Assembly: GCA_019155205.2 (NCBI GenBank) | Contig: JAHNZQ020003148.1 | Location: 1,665,172-1,687,890, forward strand | Direction of reading: 5' to 3' | Source of the DNA: Gracilaria vermiculophylla | Taxonomy: Eukaryota; Rhodophyta; Florideophyceae; Gracilariales; Gracilariaceae | Length of the DNA: 22,719 bases | Translations under genes and position numbers: made by a program | Shown: positions 9,601-18,250 of the stretch, one piece after another | Layout of the letters: the number at the start of each line of letters is the position of its first letter | How positions within the stretch are numbered: position 1 is the stretch's first letter | Notes under the pieces: model-generated | What the model was told of the DNA's origin: nothing | The model's database searches: none | Seen by the model: the letters and a program-made list of their open reading frames with translations, nothing else

Positions 9601-10194
9601 ATGATGAAGGAGTCGGTGTGGACTGGAATTTTATCGAGCGATGAAAAACAGTTTTCTTTAAATGTCGTAGATGGCTTAAATTTCCATTGGATTGATATAA
9701 GAGCTCAAGAAAAACACTACTCTGAACGGAAGAAATGGAGGTGGTTATTTATTGATATGGAAGCATTTTGTAGAAATAGAAAAATAGATTTAGCAGTTTT
9801 AAGTGGTTCACTGAATGCAAATGACTACTCTAACTCGTTGTGAGAGTTTTTCATTTCCGTTTGATTGTCAAACATACGGTGTTGGTTGGAATTTTCAGGG
9901 GGACAATGCCTCTATTCACACCGCAAAGCACACAAAGAAGTGGTTTATTGCTAACAAGATTGATGTAGTTCAGTTTCCAGAGCTTTACCCGGACTTAAAC
10001 CCAATCGAAAATCTATTGTGGATATTGTCTCGGAATGTGTTGGAAGGCAGTTTATTACTGTGAAATAGTTGCAGGATTTTGACGCAAGTATGAAATTACA
10101 TTCAATCAGAAACGCTTCATTTACTAATTTAATCTTTGCAGAATCATTGCGCTGGAGTCTCACAGGACGCTCGTACAAAACTCTTGTACTATAG
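9601..10194 (+). pseudogene. Tc1-like DDE transposase relic (DD34E)
   Basis: The catalytic half of a Tc1/mariner transposase, the cut-and-paste enzyme, can be followed through three frames. The first Asp is in S-S-D-E-K-Q-F-S-L-N and the second in Q-G-D-N-A-S-I-H-T-A-K-H-T. The Glu is in P-D-L-N-P-I-E-N-L-L-W, with 34 residues between the second Asp and the Glu, the Tc1 spacing. Frameshifts lie near 9840 and near 10040. A TAG follows I-T-V-K, and the C terminus ends T-N-L-I-F, then Y-K-T-L-V-L and TAG at 10192-10194. All three catalytic residues are kept, but the gene is broken. Confidence 0.88.
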
Positions 10195-10648
10195 GTAGTA
10201 TAATGGCAGTGTAAAGAGTTGTATTATAGATGGACCAATCATTTTTCAGAACTCTATTTGAATTTTTTACTTCATTTAAAATTCTTTGCGCGTTAACATG
10301 TAAAACAATCGAGTTTCGTTGACTACATTACATTCTTTACTATAAGTGTCTTTCAGTTGAAAATAAACGCCGCATAATTGCTTGATACCTATTTTCCAGA
10401 GTAAGCCATAAGTATCATCATGCACATCACTCGTACTCGGTAACTATAATTTTTGTGAGCTCTTGTGCAACAGTTTGTAATACAAACTGAATATAAATTT
10501 ATTTGCAATAGAAATCTTTTATTTAGCATCAAAACATATCCGCCAATACAGAAAAGATGCAAATAACCATACTTTGTGCAGAATAATCAACTTCCTGTAC
10601 AAGATCTTGTGTACGGTGCAGATTCATTGTCTCTTTACGATCTTCAAT
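10195..10648. other. AT-rich unassigned sequence
   Basis: Non-coding in appearance. It starts with the candidate right terminal repeat of the Tc1-like relic (10198-10223) and ends at the target site of element B. No other motif is recognised. Confidence 0.55.
10198..10223 (-). repeat. Candidate right terminal inverted repeat of the Tc1-like relic
   Basis: It lies four bases after the transposase stop codon, as expected for a compact Tc1 element. Its reverse complement aligns imperfectly with 9077-9098. Confidence 0.3.
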
Positions 10649-10653
10649 CTAAC
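10649..10653. repeat. Target site duplication of element B (left), CTAAC
   Basis: CTAAC immediately precedes the left LTR and is repeated exactly at 16188-16192 immediately after the right LTR. Five bp is the usual size for Ty3/gypsy integration. Confidence 0.85.
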
Positions 10654-11035
10654 CGTTGCGTGTCGATCCACGTGGCTGGCGCAACGAGAGATGGAGGCAG
10701 AGCGTGGTGCGGAAGCAAGACGACGGCGCTTGTGTCTTGCGACAGGCCACTGACTCCCCCGCCGTAAGAGTGCAGAAGGAGACGTCCCGCTTCACCGGCG
10801 CCAGGGGTCTCGGCCTCTTGGTCGCGAACTTTCGCCTCCCTTCGTCTCGTGTCCCCAGGTGGATGGGCGCTACCACTCGCTTCAGGCCCCTGTACCGACC
10901 GGTGGTGCAGTGGACAGAGGAGCAAAAGAGGGCTGGAATTACAATTGGTCAAAAACAATTCGGCGGCCTTGGGTGACGGCCGGTAATTAGATGCCGCGCC
11001 TTATGGCGGCATCTAAGCTGCAGGGTAGCAGCACA
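10654..11035 (-). repeat. 3' LTR of element B
   Basis: On the - strand it starts TGTGCTGCTACC and ends ...CGCAACG. The partner LTR ends ...CGCAACA, so the last base of this copy has mutated from the canonical CA end. It contains the hairpin AGATGCCGC/GCGGCATCT at 10989-11014. ORFs inside it on both strands are also found in the other LTR and are not genes. Confidence 0.92.
10989..11014. repeat. Hairpin in the LTR of element B
   Basis: AGATGCCGC and GCGGCATCT form a perfect 9-bp inverted repeat around an 8-nt loop. The other LTR has the same structure at 16141-16166 with the outermost pair lost. In element orientation it lies about 20 bp from the start of U3. Confidence 0.7.
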
Positions 11036-11044
11036 GTCCCCCAC
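11036..11044 (-). promoter_or_regulatory. Polypurine tract of element B
   Basis: On the - strand the bases directly before the 3' LTR read GTGGGGGAC, a G-rich purine run at the place expected for the plus-strand primer. The final C is not a purine. Confidence 0.65.
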
Positions 11045-11051
11045 GGTCGGC

Positions 11052-11612
11052 TCAGAGGCCGATGGAACGCTTAGCGTCGCAAAATGCGACAGTAGATCTG
11101 CGACGTTTGAAGAAGTCGCGAACCTTGGAAGAAACGTCCTCGAACATTTCCTGAAGAGGCTCCCATGAGTCTCTGGCGGTTATCAGACCTTTCCAACTGA
11201 GAAGGACTTCGAATGCGTCCTGAGTTCTGCGGACGTCCTTGATCTTGTCGACGGCGCACCAGACTCTATCAGTAAAGTCTGCAATGTCGCGCATCTTGAC
11301 AGGAGCGCCAACTGATGATTGGGCGTACGGCTTGACTCGAGAGACGTGTAGGATTTCCTTGTCTTCGTTCAGCAGGTGCTCGACTTCGACGGTGAAGTCG
11401 GAGAGAATCTGGGTGATTCGACGAGGTCCGACCTAGTTGCACGACATCTTAGTCCGCGGTCCACGAGCTCGAGCAACGACAACGTAATCTCCCACAGTAG
11501 GTTTGAAGGGACGTACGTGTATCTGGGCGTTGTGGCGATCCACTGCTTGGGTTCCAGACGTGGATGGAGATTCGTTGAGAGATTTTTGCATCTGGTTGAG
11601 AGCAAGAAGAAT
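11052..11612 (-). pseudogene. Element B pol C-terminus with chromo-like domain
   Basis: This follows the integrase core in the same frame, after a TAG at 11613-11615 and interrupted by a second TAG at 11433-11435. Upstream of that TAG it reads V-R-P-F-K-P-T-V-G-D-Y-V-V-V-A-R. After it come V-G-P-R-R-I-T-Q-I-L and L-H-V-S-R-V-K-P-Y-A, typical of the integrase C-terminal beta-barrel. The end contains V-D-K-I-K-D-V-R, E-V-L-L-S-W-K-G-L and S-W-E-P-L, a chromodomain-like tail that would tether integration to chromatin. The frame ends at the stop at 11052. Confidence 0.75.
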
Positions 11613-11615
11613 CTA

Positions 11616-12439
11616 GTCGATCTTGAGCTTGCGCAGGATTGCGACTTGCTTGGCAGAGTCAACTTCTCGAGTCTGTTGTGAATCCAAGGCCATGGACAGC
11701 GGATTCCCAGGTTTCATGCCGGTATGAACCTCAATAAGGGCGCGGTTGTCCAGGCGGCGAGACGGCGAGTTGTTGATGACACTCTGAATAGATGGCACCA
11801 CAGTAGGCCAAGCAGACTCCGCTATGCGGAGCTCGGCACTAAGAGTGCGCATGACTTGAAAGACCTGCTTGCAAACGGATTCAATAGTACATTCGAACAT
11901 GGTATGTAGGCGGTCGAGAAACGGTGCTTGCATCCGAAGGCTGATGTGAGGATCTCCAACACTTTGTTCTGGAAGTGACGACCTGGGTCCGAGAACCAAT
12001 CAAGCACAGGAGGGAATGTTGAGAAATACTCCAGCAACGTATTGGCAGTGTTCTCGGAATTTGCTGATTTGAAAGGCTGGAGGAACACGTATACAGAGAA
12101 GTCATCCTTAAGTATGAGGATGTACTCTTCTTGTGTGCTTGATTCGCCAATGTATAGGTAGTCGAAGTGAAGGAGTTCTCCAACTCGCTCAACATGAAGC
12201 TGGTGTCCGAGGGGGCGTGTCACCTTGTCACCACTGGCTGACAGGAGGCAAACGAGACAAGTTTGAACAAAGGCCTTCACGTCAGCGTCAATGGTTGGCC
12301 AGTGAAGCTTGTCTTTGATGACAGTGCAGGTTGTCGTATAGCCGCGATGTCCGCCAAGTCTACAGTGGGCAGCCACGCAGATGCGAAGATGTAGCTCTTC
12401 GTCATCTGGAGGACCGTACAGTTTGCCCTGTGCATTCTT
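11616..12439 (-). pseudogene. Element B pol: integrase zinc-binding region and core
   Basis: The HHCC module reads A-A-H-C-R-L-G-G-H-R-G then C-L-V-C. The catalytic core has its first Asp in L-H-F-D-Y-L-Y-I-G, its second in W-F-S-D-P-G-R-H-F, and the Glu in C-T-I-E-S-V-C-K. A frameshift near 11885 separates the second Asp from the Glu: the first part lies in the frame ending at 11822, the second in the frame of 11613-11999. The start of the region is marked by a TAG at 12440-12442, where the family usually has Trp. The catalytic residues are present, but the protein is split. Confidence 0.85.
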
Positions 12440-13170
12440 CTACACGGAGACAGAGTCATCTGTCAACGTGTAGCCAGAGTTGGCTGGTGGAGGAGTGCGA
12501 TTCTGTGACTCAGAGATAACTTCCAGAGAGGAAAGATCAGGGGTATCAGCCGTAGACGTGATAAGCGGTGCACGGAGTGCACTAATTCGGCGGGCGGGGA
12601 ACGTAGCATTTAACGGAGCAGCCCAGCTTGTAAGCATTTCGGCCCACACATTGTTCTCTCCTGGGATGTGTTCGACCTTGAAGTTGGACTCTGACAGATG
12701 AAGAACCCAACGTTGAACTTTGTGCACATTGTGCCTTGCCACGTTTGCTTGAAAGCGAGACGGAGCGAGCATGTACAGGATGTTCTTGTGATCGTTGAAC
12801 AGGGAGAACTCTATGCATACCACGAGTATATGTGCCAGTCGAATTACGGATGCCACGACAGCGTATGACTCTTTCTCCGGGGTAGTCCAACGTATGGAGG
12901 AACCACGGAAGGTACCGGATATGAACGTGATTGGCTCGTGTGCCCACTTCTGCGGTTCTTTTGCCTGAATTGAATTCAGACATCGAAACTTGGGTGAGAA
13001 CTCCAGATTAATGCGTTAAGGAAGCATCTTTGAAGAGACAGAGTCGTCCTTCTGGATCAACTGTCGCTAGCGTTACTTGCTCCTTGATTGCCTGAAAGAG
13101 GGATGTAAAGGCAGTATGATGCTCGTCCCTACACGCCGAGAGAGGGCGATGAATAAGACGGGATTTTTCC
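12440..13170 (-). pseudogene. Element B pol: RNase H domain
   Basis: RNase H degrades the RNA strand of the RNA-DNA hybrid. After the RT the reading moves out of frame near 13150 and reads L-C-L-F-K-D-A-S, the first catalytic Asp region. A TAA follows about 13001-13003, and a second shift near 12965 restores the original frame. That frame continues P-E-K-E-S-Y-A-V-V-A-S and F-N-D-H-K-N-I-L-Y. The tail reads V-Q-R-W-V-L-H-L-S-E, then V-E-H-I-P-G-E-N-N-V-W-A-E-M-L, where the family usually has A-D-x-L-S/T-R-W. The two shifts compensate each other. Confidence 0.8.
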
Positions 13171-14128
13171 GGGTCTTAAACACCGTATAGTTTTCTTCGA
13201 GCAAGGTGTGGCGCGAACCGATAAGTTCAGAGAAGGTGGGTACCGCGGTTTGCATCCAGATTGAGCCATGGACCAGTTCTATTAGAGCGCCAACGGTAGT
13301 AGGAGGAGACATGGAAGTCAGGGCTTCGTACTGACGGGGATTGAACTTGGTTCCGTTTTTGCTGATAATTCTCCCGCAGAACTGTACTTCCGATGCGATA
13401 AGCTCGCATTTTTCAGGTTGAAGCTTGAGGCCTTTTTCCTGGCAGATCGTAAGTGTTGCGTGCAGTTTGTCCAGGAGCTCAAAGGGGGTTTTGGCATACC
13501 CAAGTAGGTCATCGACGTAGATAAGGACATCGATATGACCAAACATCGCTTCCATGGAGGATTGGAAATAAACTCCAGAATTCTTGGCTCCGTGAAGAAC
13601 TCGTGTTGACGTATAGACACCGAACGTAATGTGGAACGATTGGCATTCTTGTGAGTCCTTGTCGAGTGGGAATTGCCAGTATCCATGGATGAAGTCGATG
13701 TTGAACCATAGCTTGCTACCAGATAGTCGAGCAAGCATTGGTTCTGCAAGTGGCATAGGCCGGACGTTGCGTTTTGTCTGCATGTTGATAGGCCGGGGGT
13801 CGACTGTGAAACGGAATCCTTTTTTGCCGGATTTCGGAACAATGAGTGGAGCACATGCCCACTTAGAAGAGTTGTTTCGGTAAATATATCCAGCTTTTTC
13901 GAATTCGTCGACCTTCTTTTTTAAAAACATCAGCTGCTCATGTGAGTGTGTGCGCTGGCGGTTCTTGATCGGTCGCTCGGAGCCCTCGAGGTCGATGAAA
14001 ATTGTTGGAAAAGAGACAGAAGGATCTTTTCCGAGGCGGATACGGAAGATGTCCTTGAAGCTCGTGACTAAGTCCTGAAGAGTGGGATTGAGGTCATTTT
14101 GGAGATTCTTGGCAGCTCGATCTATCAT
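13073..14128 (-). pseudogene. Element B pol: reverse transcriptase
   Basis: RT copies element RNA into DNA in the virus-like particle. The open stretch gives 351 codons. W-A-C-A-P-L-I-V-P-K and R-F-T-V-D-P-R-P-I-N are fingers/palm motifs. The first catalytic Asp is D145 in F-N-I-D-F-I-H-G-Y-W-Q-F-P-L. The YVDD box is at residues 204-207 (13508-13519), in L-I-Y-V-D-D-L-L-G-Y. The connection region reads V-Q-F-C-G-R-I-I-S. The frame is the same as that of the gag-protease ORF, separated by a TAA at 14186-14188, so RT was probably made as a fusion. After about 13150 the frame is lost and the last ~25 residues are shifted. Confidence 0.92.
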
Positions 14129-14185
14129 AAGCTGAATCGCTGAGTTGATCTCCTCAGTGTCTTGATCACCGACTTCGACGTCCTT

Positions 14186-15766
14186 TTAGTCGTTGTCGTC
14201 ACCGTCTTTCAACGGAAAATCGCCGTTGGTCATCATCGAGCACAGACGGCTCGAATGGAGGTGATGAGAGTCGTCAAAGCTGTTGGATGCGTGTGCATCG
14301 ACTTGCTGAGATATGACCTTGAGACCCAACTTGCCGACTTTGGTGGATGTTTCTTCGGAATGAACTTCGCCAAAGTCGATGGACGAGAGACGTTCGATGT
14401 TTTTGGCAACGAATTCCTTACCGTCCTGGTCAGAGCAGATGAGGAACGGATTCCTCAGGATAATTTCACCGGGGCATGCGGTGCCCGGTTTGATGTAGGT
14501 ACTATGATCCGGCATGATTTGTGCCTTGATTTTTCGAAGGCGACAGGGGCCAGCGACAGTCTGAAGGATCGGACTGATCTCGACTTTGCCGTGGCAATTG
14601 ACAGAGCGACCATCGAAAGCTTGGACCGATTCAGTGTTCGAGGGTCGGATGGTAGGTAGGTAGACGCCTATGTCGCTGAGATAATTGACGATTGGCTCAA
14701 AGATAGTGAAAATGTCAGCTCCTGGGTCATTACGGCACGCGAATGTGTGACCGCCGATTTCTGCATCAATGACAGCGGATGTATCAGAATTGGAGGCAGA
14801 TGCGTCACTTGAGCATTGAGGAGCCATCAAATTTCCAGCATCCTCACAAACGACAACAGAGACCTTGGGAGGTTTGTTGCCGCTCTTCTTATTGCGTCTC
14901 TCTTCGGGGAGCTTTTTGGCAAGCTCTGACGAGGTGTTGGAGCAGTCCTTGACGAGATGACGCTTGTCGCACTCGGGATTCAGGCACTCTGGTAGCGCCC
15001 TTTTGGATCCATTGGATGATGTGGACTTGTCCTTGTCTGCTGAACTTGAGCCGGAGCCATTCGTTTTGCATCCGGGCTTCTTACAGTTCTTCTTGGGGCA
15101 CTTGTTGCCTTCGGGATGGGTTTTGGCCCGGTACTCCCGAAGTGGGTGGACCTCTTCGAAGATGACAGCCTTCTCGGAAAGGAATTCCATGAATTCAAAG
15201 TACTTCTCTTCGAGGTCAGATTGTTCGAGCTCCGAGGCGTCCTCGACTGGCTGCTTGAGGCGAAGAGGCTGCAGCACGGAGGTGATGTGCTTGATGGCAG
15301 CTTTGGGTGCCTTCTCGACAAATTTCCATCCACGCTTCTCGCAGAGTTCCAGGTAGGCAGCAGAAAGCATCATGATGCGTAGGCGTGCATCAGGCTCGGA
15401 GACGTCGAGGTGGACGTGCTTCTTCACATCCGCCAGAGGTTCTTCGGCGGAAACGGTTCTTTTTCCTGCAGCAAATGATCCCAACTTTGACCTGATCAGT
15501 TCGTCCGTCAGCTGAGAGACTTCAGTGACTTCGGCACCAAACAAGCGTGCACGGACGGGTGATCGTAGGAATGTGGCCGGAAAGCAAGATCTCCAAGACA
15601 CAGGCTTGAAACTTGGCTGCGCGGCGACGGCATGCTCGTAGGCTTCTCGATCGGCGAAAAAGTCCTGGATAGCCTTGCGCGAAATAGATATCATGCGCGG
15701 GGCTTGAACAGGTGCGAGCAATTGAGCAGTTACACCGGCACCAGGTTTTATACCTGCCGAGCTCAT
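14186..15766 (-). CDS. Element B gag-protease ORF (526 aa)
   Basis: An intact ORF starts at the ATG 41 bp inside the 5' LTR (M-S-S-A-G-I-K-P). Residues 1-230 are a helical, capsid-like gag region without a family name I can give. They are followed by Cys-rich C-P-K-K-N-C-K-K-P-G-C and then a zinc-knuckle-like cluster C261, C266, H270, C275 (C-x4-C-x3-H-x4-C), which should bind RNA. Residues about 335-440 look like a retropepsin: A-E-I-G-G-H-T-F then N-D-P-G-A-D-I, with the catalytic Asp at 347. The usual Ser/Thr after the Asp is Pro, so protease activity is doubtful. The stop is TAA; RT continues in the same frame beyond it. Confidence 0.85.
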   Translation of the reverse strand: MSSAGIKPGAGVTAQLLAPVQAPRMISISRKAIQDFFADREAYEHAVAAQPSFKPVSWRSCFPATFLRSPVRARLFGAEVTEVSQLTDELIRSKLGSFAAGKRTVSAEEPLADVKKHVHLDVSEPDARLRIMMLSAAYLELCEKRGWKFVEKAPKAAIKHITSVLQPLRLKQPVEDASELEQSDLEEKYFEFMEFLSEKAVIFEEVHPLREYRAKTHPEGNKCPKKNCKKPGCKTNGSGSSSADKDKSTSSNGSKRALPECLNPECDKRHLVKDCSNTSSELAKKLPEERRNKKSGNKPPKVSVVVCEDAGNLMAPQCSSDASASNSDTSAVIDAEIGGHTFACRNDPGADIFTIFEPIVNYLSDIGVYLPTIRPSNTESVQAFDGRSVNCHGKVEISPILQTVAGPCRLRKIKAQIMPDHSTYIKPGTACPGEIILRNPFLICSDQDGKEFVAKNIERLSSIDFGEVHSEETSTKVGKLGLKVISQQVDAHASNSFDDSHHLHSSRLCSMMTNGDFPLKDGDDND

Positions 15767-15780
15767 ATTGACTTGAACCA

Positions 15781-15798
15781 GCGTACTGCGCAGCGCCA
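15781..15798 (-). promoter_or_regulatory. Possible primer binding site of element B
   Basis: On the - strand TGGCGCTGCGCAGTACGC begins eight bases after the 5' LTR. It starts with TGG, the complement of a tRNA CCA end, as primer binding sites do. I cannot say which tRNA would pair. Confidence 0.45.
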
Positions 15799-15806
15799 GT
15801 TATAAT

Positions 15807-16187
15807 TGTTGCGTGTCGATCCACGTGGCTGGCGCAACGAGAGATGGAGGCAGAGCGTGGTGCGGAAGCAAGACGACGGCGCTTGTGTCTTGCGACAGGC
15901 CATTGACTCCCTCGCCGTAAGAGTGCAGAAGGAGACGTCCCGCTTCGCCGGCGCCAGGGGTCTCGGCCTCTTGGTCGCGAACTTTCGCCTCCCTTCGTCT
16001 GGTGTCCCCAGGTGGATGGGCGATACCACTCGCTTCAGGCCCCTGTACCGACCGGCGGTGCAGTGGACAGAGGAGCAAAGGAGGGCTGGAATTACACTGG
16101 AAAAAATCAATTCGGGGGCCTTGAATGACGGCCGGTAATTAGATGCCGCGCCTTATGGCGGCATCCAGGCTGCAGGGTAGCAGCACA
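15807..16187 (-). repeat. 5' LTR of element B
   Basis: On the - strand it starts TGTGCTGCTACC and ends CGCAACA, with canonical TG...CA. It matches 10654-11035 over its whole length except for scattered substitutions and a small gap near 16100. Transcription of element B would start here and run leftward. Confidence 0.93.
16141..16166. repeat. Hairpin in the 5' LTR of element B
   Basis: Same inverted repeat as at 10989-11014, with one terminal mismatch (GATGCCGC/GCGGCATC kept). Confidence 0.65.
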
Positions 16188-16192
16188 CTAAC
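16188..16192. repeat. Target site duplication of element B (right), CTAAC
   Basis: Exact copy of 10649-10653, directly abutting the right LTR. Confidence 0.85.
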
Positions 16193-16486
16193 GAAGATTA
16201 CTCTGCAGACCTCTCTGCATAAGTTCTTTTTGATGGCGTATAAAATCAGCTTCGATTATATTAAGAAATGTTTACGCCTGTTAGGGTGTAAGCACAGCCG
16301 ATATCTACAACTTAGGGTTGTTAAAGTGCTTTAATAAAACTCAAAATGCGTTTCAGTACCTAGAATATCGTATTTTTATACGATAATTGACAATATACGT
16401 TGAATAGTAGGCGCTGCGCTAAAGATAATAATTGTGCATTGATACTGGCTACTTATATTTCTCTTTTATACCACGTATTTACATTT
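16193..16486. other. AT-rich flank between element B and the solo LTR
   Basis: About 300 bp of AT-rich DNA. It continues the composition seen left of element B, so it is probably the original host context of both insertions. No gene or motif is recognised. Confidence 0.5.
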
Positions 16487-16491
16487 GAAAT
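16487..16491. repeat. Target site duplication of the solo LTR (left), GAAAT
   Basis: GAAAT directly precedes TGTAGTGCAA and is repeated at 17345-17349. Confidence 0.8.
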
Positions 16492-17344
16492 TGTAGTGCA
16501 AACCGCGCCAGCGGGCGAGCACTCAAGGCGTCCAACCTTGCTCCCTGAAATGGGTAGCAAAGGTGGTAGAGCTCCCTCGATAGGGTCGAAGAAGCACCGG
16601 GCGTAACTCCGGACGACCCCTTCCTGACTGGCAGTCGAGGGTGGGTGTGGCCGTCGACCGATGACGTCGGACGAAGTGAGCCGCGTGTCCATGAGCGGAA
16701 GTGTCCGTGTAAACGGTAGTACCAAAAATAGGGCAACGACCCGAGCCACGATACGGGGCGCAGGCTCGAGAGTCGAGTAGATATTATCCCACGAACGGGT
16801 AGAATAACCTGCCAAGCAGGGCGGAAAATATAGACCGTACGACGGTATAAAAATAACAGGAAACAGGAAACAAACAAAGAAACACAGTCCGTAACCACGG
16901 TAGAATTGTCCTCGACGAAAGAGGTTGGTTGACCGTCCGTGTCTGCGGCGGAAACACCCGGTGAGGGTCCGGAGCCGTTCGCAAAGCGGTGAGATCAGAG
17001 CCGAGATCCTCCTTGACGGAGGTTTATTGTCCGCACGGTAGCGGTCGCTACTGTACTTAAACAGTTCGTAGAAATTACTAAATAAATTATAGAACTAACT
17101 AGCCATGACCAGAAGTGCTGGGAGTGCCAGTCCACGTGTGTCGTGAATACCGGCTTGCAACGGCGCATCCTGGCGCCGCCCAAATGCACTAAACGTGTGC
17201 CCCAAATACTACCCTTCACAGGGACATCCCAACAATGGGTCCAGGAGCCACTGTAGCTCATACGACAGGTGTCACCGCCGGGAAATTACCCACGTCCTAT
17301 GAGACACGGGGGCGGCCATCCACAAAAGTGGCGGTTGCACTACA
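16492..17344 (-). mobile_element. Solo LTR (853 bp) of a gypsy-like element
   Basis: It begins TGTAGTGCAA and ends TTGCACTACA, a 10-bp inverted terminal repeat, and is flanked by a perfect 5-bp duplication. No coding domain lies inside. This is the footprint of recombination between the two LTRs of one insertion. The termini are identical to those of the LTR of element A, and the interior near one end also resembles it when read on the - strand, which gives the orientation chosen. The rest differs, so they are related but distinct families. Confidence 0.82.
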
Positions 17345-17349
17345 GAAAT
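17345..17349. repeat. Target site duplication of the solo LTR (right), GAAAT
   Basis: Exact copy of 16487-16491. Confidence 0.8.
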
Positions 17350-17925
17350 ATTAGTAAAATGCCAGCTATATAATTTTAATAATATCTACATAAAAACAAC
17401 AATGTGCGAGAAATACAGAATTTTCTTTTTGCAGGGAGCTATATTTTTCCTTATTTCTTTTTCTGTTCGAAAGCCCAAATGTGCAAGTACCACCAGCTAA
17501 AGGCCAAAAAGCCACGGCAGCTTAGAGAAAGAGTGTGTGAGCTAGATTTTAAAGTGGCTCAAAGAGAACTATTTATGAATTGATAGTATAAGTTACAGAA
17601 AAAAGGATTGGAATGGATAATTTGTAGTAATCGCGTGCGACGCATGTTCCACATACAAAAGAGGGTAGAGGTATATCAACGCATTACTTCTACATCATTT
17701 TGTAGGACTGCGGGATGACAGCAGCTTTTGTAGTGCTTCTCTAGATCGTTAGTTTCAAAGACGTTCAGGTCCCAAACGGGACACCAGATGTCCGGCACTT
17801 GAGACGATTCGCGGCACGCCGCACAACGATGTTCGCGCCCATAAAGGGAATCTCAAGTATGCGCTGGCTCTAATATAATTCATTGCGCGACGTTTTTAGT
17901 CTTTTTCTACGCTTTGTGATCATCA
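17350..17925. other. Unassigned sequence
   Basis: AT-rich at first, then mixed composition. A small hairpin GTCCC/GGGAC is visible near 17770. No gene is recognised. Confidence 0.5.
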
Positions 17926-18250
17926 TGATGTCACATCATATCTGTAGCGGTAGTCTGAGTGGCAAGGGTACACTCTGTTTTAGGTTGGCACGAAACAGTA
18001 GGTTTGCTCGGATTTCACACAGAGGAATAGCCTGCAGCACACGTGTGACTTGGTCGATAGGTTCGAAGGGGCCGCCTGGTTCAGAGAGCACAGATATGGC
18101 TTGGGCGAAAACAAAAATGCAGTTGGTACCAAAGAATAGAAAGGGCAGCACCAGAACGGCTGATGATGCAGTTTGACTTTCATAATGACGGGAACCGATC
18201 AGTAATTTTGGTACAGTGAGTGGCGCACAAGAGACCGTTTTGTAGGCACA
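17926..18250 (-). pseudogene. Possible gypsy reverse transcriptase remnant
   Basis: Read leftward in shifting frames, this stretch gives C-A-P-L-T-V-P-K, as in the W-A-x-A-P-L-x-V-P-K motif that opens gypsy RTs. About 240 bp later come Y-C-F-V-P-T and N-R-V-Y-P-C-H-S-D, resembling the F-x-T-P-T-R-V-P-Q-G-x-x-D region. The spacing fits the distance between those motifs. The catalytic Asp motif between them is not readable. Only a weak relic, called from motif order. Confidence 0.35.

Larger units (their letters stand above)
10654..16187 (-). mobile_element. Full-length Ty3/gypsy retrotransposon (element B), inactivated
   Basis: A 5.5-kb element on the - strand is bounded by direct LTRs at 10654-11035 and 15807-16187 and a perfect 5-bp target duplication. 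Reading leftward it holds a leader, a gag-protease ORF, RT, RNase H, integrase, a chromo-like tail and a polypurine tract. The LTRs differ at roughly 17-19 of 382 positions by eye, about 5 percent, so the insertion is not recent. Pol carries five in-frame stops and three frameshifts and cannot act autonomously. Confidence 0.93.

Noticed and set aside
10656..10976. ORFs of ~75-110 codons inside the LTRs of element B on both strands (also 15763-16138)
   Set aside because: They occur in both LTR copies, have no domain and differ by substitutions without coding pattern; explained by LTR sequence.
14162..14659. 165-codon + strand ORF (and 14964-15356) opposite gag-protease
   Set aside because: Lies entirely opposite an intact ORF with recognisable motifs; no family match of its own.
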